From Piliocolobus tephrosceles (lineage: Eukaryota; Chordata; Mammalia; Primates; Cercopithecidae): a stretch of DNA of 64,000 nt. The position numbers were made by a program, and so were the translations under genes. Below the pieces are notes generated by a model. It was not told the origin of the DNA and made no database searches. It worked only from the letters and a program-made list of their open reading frames with translations. The DNA is taken from contig NC_045434.1 of assembly GCF_002776525.5 (NCBI RefSeq), positions 117,639,587 through 117,703,586 of the forward strand, in the 5' to 3' direction. This document shows, piece by piece, positions 59,358 to 64,000 of this stretch. Position 1 is the stretch's first letter. Each line of letters begins with the position of its first letter.

Positions 59358-59713
59358 TGATATGGTTTGGGTCTGTGTTCCAACCGAAATCTTATGTTGA
59401 ATTGTACTCCCATATTTCCCACTTGTTGTGGGAGGGACCTGGTGGGAGATAATTTGAATCATGGGGGTGGTTTCCCCCATTCTGTTCTCACAGTAGTGAA
59501 TAAATCTCATGAGATCTGACTGTTTTTATCAGGAATGTCCACTTTTGCATCTTCCACATTTCCTTTTGCTGCCACCATGTAAGAAGTGCTTTTCACCTCC
59601 TGCCATGATTCTGAGGCCTCCTCAGCCATGCAGAACTGTAAGTCCACTTAAACCACTTTTTCTTCCCAGTCTTGGGTATGTCTTTATCAGCAGTGTGAAA
59701 ATGGACTAATATA
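59358..59713 (+). mobile_element. THE1 5' LTR
   Basis: 356 bp, 'tgatatggtttgggtctgtg' to 'gtgaaaatggactaatata'. Contains 'gtgggagggacctggtggga' and 'ctgccatgattctgaggcct'. TATA- and poly(A)-like signals are degraded. Confidence 0.94.
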
Positions 59714-61573
59714 GTAAATTGGTACCAGTGGAGTGGGGCATTGCTGAAAAGATATCCAAAACTGTGAAAATAACTTTGAAGCAGAGGTTGGAAGAGTTTG
59801 GAGGGCTCAGAAGAACACAGGAAAATGTGGGAAAGTCTGGAACTTCCTAGAGACTTGTTAAATGACTATGACAGAAATGCTGATAGTGATATGAACAATA
59901 AGATCCAGGCTGAGGCAGTCTCAGCCGGAGATGCGAAACTTGTTGTGAACTGAAACAAAGGTGACTCATGTTATGCTTCAGCGAAGAGACTGGCACCATT
60001 TTACCCCTGCCCTAGGTATCTGTGGAACTTTGAACTTGACATGATTTAGACTATCTGGTGGAAGAAATTTCTAAGCAGCAAAACATTCAAGAGGTGACTT
60101 GGGTGCTATTCAAAGTATTCAGTTTTAAAAGGAAAACAGAGCATAAAAGTTTGAGAAATTTGCAACTTGACAATTTAATAGAAAAGAAAAACCTATTTTC
60201 TGAGGAGATGTGTAAGCCAACTGCAGAAAAAAATTGTGTAAGTAATGAGGACCCAAATGTTAATTGCAAAAACAATGGGAAAAAATATCTCTGGGGAGGC
60301 CAGGTGTGGTGGCTCACGCCTGTAATCCCAGCACTTTGGGAGGCCGAAGCGGGAGGATCACGAGGTCAGGAGATCGAGACCATCCTGGCTAAGGCATTGA
60401 AACCCTGTCTCTACTAAAAATACAAAAAAAAAAAAATTAGCCGGGCATGGTGGCAGCACCTGTAGTCCCAGCTACTCGGGAGGCTGAGGCAGGAGAATGC
60501 CAGGAACCTGGGAAGCAGAGCTTGCAGTGAGCCGAGATCGTGCCACTGCACTCTAGCCTGGGCAACAGAGTGAGACTCTGTCTCAAAATTTTATATATAT
60601 ATATATATCTCCGGGGCATGTCAGAGGTCTTCACAACAGCCTCTCCCATCATAGACCTGGAGACCTAGGAGAAAATGATTTCATGGACTGGACTCAGGGT
60701 CCCCATGCAGTGTGCAGCCTCGGGACTTAGTTCCCTGCATCCCAGCTGTTCCAGACATGGCTGAAAGAGGGTTGGGCCATGCTTTCAGAGGGTGCAACAT
60801 AGAGCTTGGACTGTGGCTTCAGAGGGTGCAAGCCCCAAGCCTTGGCAGCTTCCATATGGTGTTGAGCCAGCGGGTCCACAGACGTCAAGAATTGAGGTTT
60901 GGGAACCTCTGTTGGGATTTCAGAAGATGTATGGAAATGCCTCAGTGCTGAAGGGGCAGGGTGCTCATGAAGAACCTCTGCTAAGGCAGTGCAGAAGGTA
61001 AATGTGGGATCAAAGCCCCTCACAGAGTCCCAACTGGAGCATCACCTAGTGGAGCTGTGAGAGAAGTGCCACTGTCCTTCACACCCCAGAATGATAGATT
61101 TACTGACAGTTTGTACCATGCCTGGAAAAGTCTCAGACACTCAACACCAGCCTGTGAAAGCAGCCAGAAGGAAGACTATACCCTGCAAAGCCACAGGGCA
61201 GAGCTATCCAAGACCCACCTCTTCCATCAGCATGACCCAATGCAAGAAATGGCATCAAAGGAGATCATTTTGGAGCTTTTATATTTGACTGCCCTGCTAG
61301 ATTTCGGACTCGCATGGGCCTGGTATCCCCTTTATTTTGGCCAATTTCCCCTATTTGGAATGGCTATATTTACTCAATGACAGTACCCCCATTGCATCTA
61401 GGAAGTAACTGACTTGCTTTTGATTTTATAGGCTCAAAGATGGAAATGAGTTAAGACTCAGTAAGTTAAGACTCATTAAGAGGGAAATGAGTTAAGACTT
61501 TGGAGGATGATTGGGAAGGCATGACTGGTCTTGAGATGTGAGGACATGAGATTTGGAGGGGCCAGGGGCAGAA
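59714..61573 (+). mobile_element. THE1 internal region, sense, with an Alu
   Basis: Begins 'gtaaattggtaccagtgg', includes 'gaagcagaggttggaagagt' and 'ggaacttcctagagacttgt', passes the Alu, then 'gcatgtcagaggtcttcaca', 'ccatgcagtgtgcagcctcg' and 'ttggagcttttatatttgac'. It is homologous to the surrounding antisense MST internal region, so the two form inverted repeats (for example 58975-59025 against 61132-61180). Confidence 0.88.
60298..60604 (+). mobile_element. AluY-like Alu in the THE1 internal region
   Basis: Both arms, 'atcacgaggtcaggagatcg' (Y/Sc type), internal A-run at 60426-60436, tail running into TA units. Target copies 'atatctctgggg' (60285-60296) and 'atatctccgggg' (60605-60616). 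Confidence 0.96.
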
Positions 61574-61926
61574 TAATATAGTTTGGCTCTGTGTCTCCAC
61601 CCAAATCTTATCTTAAATTGTACTCCCATAATTCTTACGTATTGTGGGAGGGTCCTGGAGGGAGATAATTTGAATCATGGGGGTGGTTTCCTCCATACTG
61701 TTCTCATGTTAGTGAATAAGTCTCATGAGATCTGACGGTTTTATGAGGAATTTCCACTTTTGCGTCTGCCTCATTTTTCCTGCCACCTCCATGTAGAAGT
61801 GCCTTTTGCCTCCTGCCATGATTCTGAGGCCTCCCCAGCCATGTGGAACTGTAAGTCCAATTAAACCACTTATTCCTCCCAGTCTCTGGTATGTGTTTAT
61901 CAGAAGCATGAAAATGGACTGACACT
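61574..61926 (+). mobile_element. THE1 3' LTR
   Basis: 353 bp, starting 'taatatagtttggctctgtg' (TG mutated to TA) and ending 'ggactgacact' (CA mutated to CT). Aligns along its length with the 5' LTR but differs at dozens of positions, so the insertion is old. Confidence 0.93.
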
Positions 61927-63071
61927 CCTTCTGAAGCAGCAGCCTAAGGACCTGGTACCCTTTGAGCCATGGCTGGCCCTGGCATGGCTGGGATCCAGGA
62001 AGCAGTGTTCCAAGGCTGCACAGCGCAGCAGTGGCCTGGGCCTGGTTCATAAAACCATTCTTCCCTGTTAGGCCTCCAGGCCTTTGATGGAGGGAGTGCC
62101 TGGAAGGTCTCTTAAATGCCTTCAAGGCCTTTCTTCCATTGTCTTGACTAAGAGCATTTGGCTCTTCTTTAGCTTATGTGAATTTCTGCAGCTTACTTGA
62201 ATTCCTTCCCTGAGAATGGGCTTTTCTTTTCTACCAATGGCTGGGATGAAAATTTTCAAACTTTTATACTCTGCTTCCCTTTTAAATATAAGAGCTCCAG
62301 TTTTAGGTCATTTTTGTGCTCACACATATGAGCATAGTTGTTGTTTCAAGCAGCCAGGGCACAGTTTGAACACTTCGCTGCTTAGAAATTTCTTTTGCCA
62401 GATACCCTAAATCATCACTCTCCTTTTTTTTTTTTTTTTGAGACGGAGTCTCGCTCTGTCGCCCGGTCTGGAGTGCAGTGGCCGGATCTCAGCTCAAGCT
62501 CCGCCCCCCGGATTTACACCATTCTCCTGCCGCAGCCTCCCGAGTAGCTGGGACTACAGGCGCCTGCCACCTCGCCCGGCTAGATTTTTGTATTTTTTAG
62601 TAGAGACGGGGTTTCACTGGGTTAGCCAGGATAGGATGGTCTCGATCTCCTAACCTCGTGATCCGCCTGTCTTGGCCTCCCAAAGTGCTGGGATTACAGG
62701 CTTGAGCCACCGCGCTGGGCCTAAATCATCACTCTCAAATTCAAAATTGCACAGATCCCTAGGGCAGGGGCATAATCCGACCAAGCTCTTTGTTAAAGCA
62801 TAGCAAAAGTGACCTTTACTTCAGTTCCCCATAAGTTCCTCGTTCCCATCTAAGACTTCCTCAGCCTGGACTTCATTGTCCATATCCCTATCACAATTTT
62901 GGTCACAACAATTCAACAAGTCTCTAGAAAGTTCCAAATTTTCCCTTATCTTCCTGTCTTCCTCTGAGCCGTCCAAACTGTTCCAACCTCTGCCCATTAC
63001 CCAATTCCAAAGCTGCTTCCACATTTTCTGGTATCTTTATAGCAATGTCCCATTCCTTAGTACCAATTTTC
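61927..63071 (-). mobile_element. MST internal region, 5' part, antisense, with AluYR
   Basis: Antisense MaLR internal sequence ('taggcctccaggcctttgat', 'cttgaattccttccctgaga', 'cattcaacaagtctct'-like at 62910-62925, 'ctctgcccattacccaattc'). Read on the minus strand from 63071 it begins 'agaaaattggtactaagg', the leader shared with THE1. Confidence 0.88.
62423..62720 (-). mobile_element. AluYR-type Alu, antisense, perfect 16-bp duplication
   Basis: 'gcagtggccggatctcagct' and 'acaggcttgagccaccgcgc' mark the monkey AluYR group. Target copies 'ctaaatcatcactctc' at 62407-62422 and 62721-62736 are identical. Little divergence. The youngest layer in the 58-63 kb nest. Confidence 0.97.
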
Positions 63072-63463
63072 TGTATTAGTCTGTTCTTGCATTAGTATAA
63101 GGAAATATCTAAGACTAGGTAATTTATAAAGAAAAGTGGTTTCATTGGTTCATGCTCCTCTGGCTGTACCGGAAGCATGGCAGCATCTGCTTCTGGTGAA
63201 ATATCAGGAAGCTTTTACTCATGGCAGAAGACAAACTGGGAACAATCATTTTACATGGCAGGAGCAGAACTGCGAGAGAGGGAGGAGGTGCTACAAACTT
63301 TTAAAAACCGGATCTCACAAGAACTCACTCACTACTGAAACACAGTATCAAGAAGGAAATCCACCCCCATGATCCAATTACCTTCCACTAGGCCCCATCT
63401 CCAGCACTGACAGTTACAATTCAGTGTGAGATTTGAAGGGGGACACAGATCCAAACTATATCA
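63072..63463 (-). mobile_element. MST LTR (5' LTR of the antisense provirus)
   Basis: 392 bp antisense, 'tgtattagtctgttcttgca' to 'gatccaaactatatca'. Shares 'taatttataaagaaaag', 'catctgcttctgg' and 'gaactcactcactact' with 58196-58561. Confidence 0.93.
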
Positions 63464-63499
63464 GGGCATCAGTTTGAGCTCATAGAGAAGGGAGGATGA

Positions 63500-63660
63500 T
63501 GGGGAATGGGGAAAAGCCAAAGTACAAAGAGCTTTGTAGGCTATATTAAGAATTCCTACTTTCACTCTGGGTAAGATGGAAACCTTTGGAGTACTTCTGA
63601 AAAGTGATGTGATGTTTTGAGTGATCTATGTGGCTTCTGTGTAGAGATTAGAAGGGGCAG
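63500..63660 (+). mobile_element. Ancient interspersed repeat (L2-like), sense
   Basis: 'gctttgtaggctatattaag', 'ctactttcactctgggtaag', 'atggaaacctttggagtact' and 'gaaaagtgatgtgatgtttt' match the old pattern 'ggactttattctgagtgagatgggaagccactggagggtttt...agtgacatgat'. Family uncertain. Confidence 0.45.
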
Positions 63661-63663
63661 AAG

Positions 63664-64000
63664 AGAAAATGCAAATTACAAATGAATGGCTTAATTCTCT
63701 GTTGAAAATAAGAGAAGAGTCTCCTCCTCCTTTTCTTGGAGCATTTACTTTAGAAATCTTATTACTTCTCTCCCTACCTCTTTAAAATACACATAAATCC
63801 TTTTAAAAGCTAAATAAGCCTATTGCTAGCTTTACAACCCCAGAAATGTCTTTCTCAAGGACCTCAGAGTCACCTATGTGAGATGCAGTCATCATATATA
63901 CATATACATGGCACGCATGTCTCCCAGTTTCTGTGGGAAAGCCAAGACTAACTCTTCAGGGACTCATTCCAAGTTGTAAAACAAACATTTTCATGAAGAT
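63664..64000. other. Unassigned DNA to the window end
   Basis: Nothing recognised. Confidence 0.45.

Larger units (their letters stand above)
59358..61926 (+). mobile_element. THE1 MaLR provirus, complete, sense
   Basis: LTR 59358-59713, internal 59714-61573, LTR 61574-61926, all sense, inserted in the antisense MST internal region. Flanks 'ccatc' (59353-59357) and 'ccttc' (61927-61931) form a 5-bp duplication with one mismatch. After the 5' LTR comes 'gtaaattggtaccagtgg', the same leader as in the MST copy. A purine-rich stretch (61548-61573) precedes the 3' LTR. The internal region is broken by stops and by an Alu (60298-60604). Confidence 0.92.
58196..63463 (-). mobile_element. MST-type MaLR provirus, antisense, with nested insertions
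   Basis: Two MST-like LTRs in the same antisense orientation enclose MaLR internal sequence. On the minus strand the order is 5' LTR 63072-63463, internal 63071-61927, [THE1 insertion 61926-59358], internal 59357-58562, 3' LTR 58561-58196. The internal parts join in register once the THE1 element and the AluYR are removed. MaLR elements are non-autonomous ERVL relatives with a degenerate gag-like internal region and no pol; no long frame survives. Flanks 'cggta' (58191-58195) and 'gggca' (63464-63468) match at three of five, possibly a decayed 5-bp duplication. Confidence 0.9.

Noticed and set aside
60058..60417. 119-codon plus-strand open frame
   Set aside because: It starts in THE1 internal sequence and runs into the inserted Alu. 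Not a conserved gene.
61709..62125. 138-codon minus-strand open frame
   Set aside because: It crosses the junction between the THE1 3' LTR and MST internal sequence, so it is a chance frame across an insertion boundary.

Overview
The window is primate nuclear DNA, and the Alu subfamilies point to an Old World monkey (Cercopithecidae: macaque, baboon or relative) rather than an ape. Three Alus (45962-46300, 51938-52251, 62423-62720) carry changes I recognise from the monkey-specific AluYR group. These are 'gctcaagcctg' in place of 'gctcacgcctg', 'gcgaggtggcgggcgcc' in place of 'gcgtggtggcgggcgcc', and 'gagatccggcc' in place of 'gagatcgcgcc'. The rest fits an AT-rich, gene-poor primate intergenic or deep intronic region. 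I found no protein-coding exon, no tRNA, rRNA or small-RNA gene, and no CpG island. The longest open frame is 162 codons and lies inside a GC-rich retroviral LTR.

Layout. 1-1016 is the 3' end of a fairly young L1. 4.4-6 kb holds old MIR and L2 relics. 6.5-8.1 kb is a scrambled L1 patch with segments in both orientations, a perfect 38-bp inverted repeat, CA/TA microsatellites and a tiny Alu stub. 9.2-13.2 kb holds L2, L1, AluJ and MIR relics and a 53-bp tandem duplication. 14.0-16.1 kb is an antisense L1 carrying two Alus in one target site. 16.4-17.3 kb is an ERV LTR with an MLT1-type LTR inside it. 18.0-18.8 kb is an Alu split by a solo ERVK-like LTR. 21.7-23.6 kb holds a hAT element, L2-like relics and a short L1.

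26.7-30.8 kb is one old sense L1 split by a solo LTR12 (HERV9-type) LTR and an Alu. 32.9-34.6 kb is a long GC-rich LTR resembling MER52. 36.8-40.8 kb is a 4-kb L1MB-like ORF2 plus 3' UTR relic. 41-57 kb is mainly unassigned AT-rich DNA with scattered Alu, MIR, L2, MER1 and microsatellites. 58.2-63.5 kb is a nested MaLR structure: an antisense MST provirus with both LTRs, interrupted by a complete sense THE1 provirus, with two further Alus inside.

There is no operon-like or pathway logic here. The sequence is a layered insertion record, and target-site duplications and interruptions give a relative order (L2/MIR, then L1M, then MLT/MST/THE1 and ERV LTRs, then AluS/Y, then AluYR). The elements most likely to have regulatory activity are the LTR12 and MER52-like LTRs, which keep recognisable TATA-like, CCAAT and poly(A) signals. 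I do not see a previously undescribed biological system. The most notable items are the head-on nested proviruses, the L1 patch with the perfect inverted repeat, and the phased CCAAT array. Repeat family names come from memory of consensus sequences and were not checked by a search.
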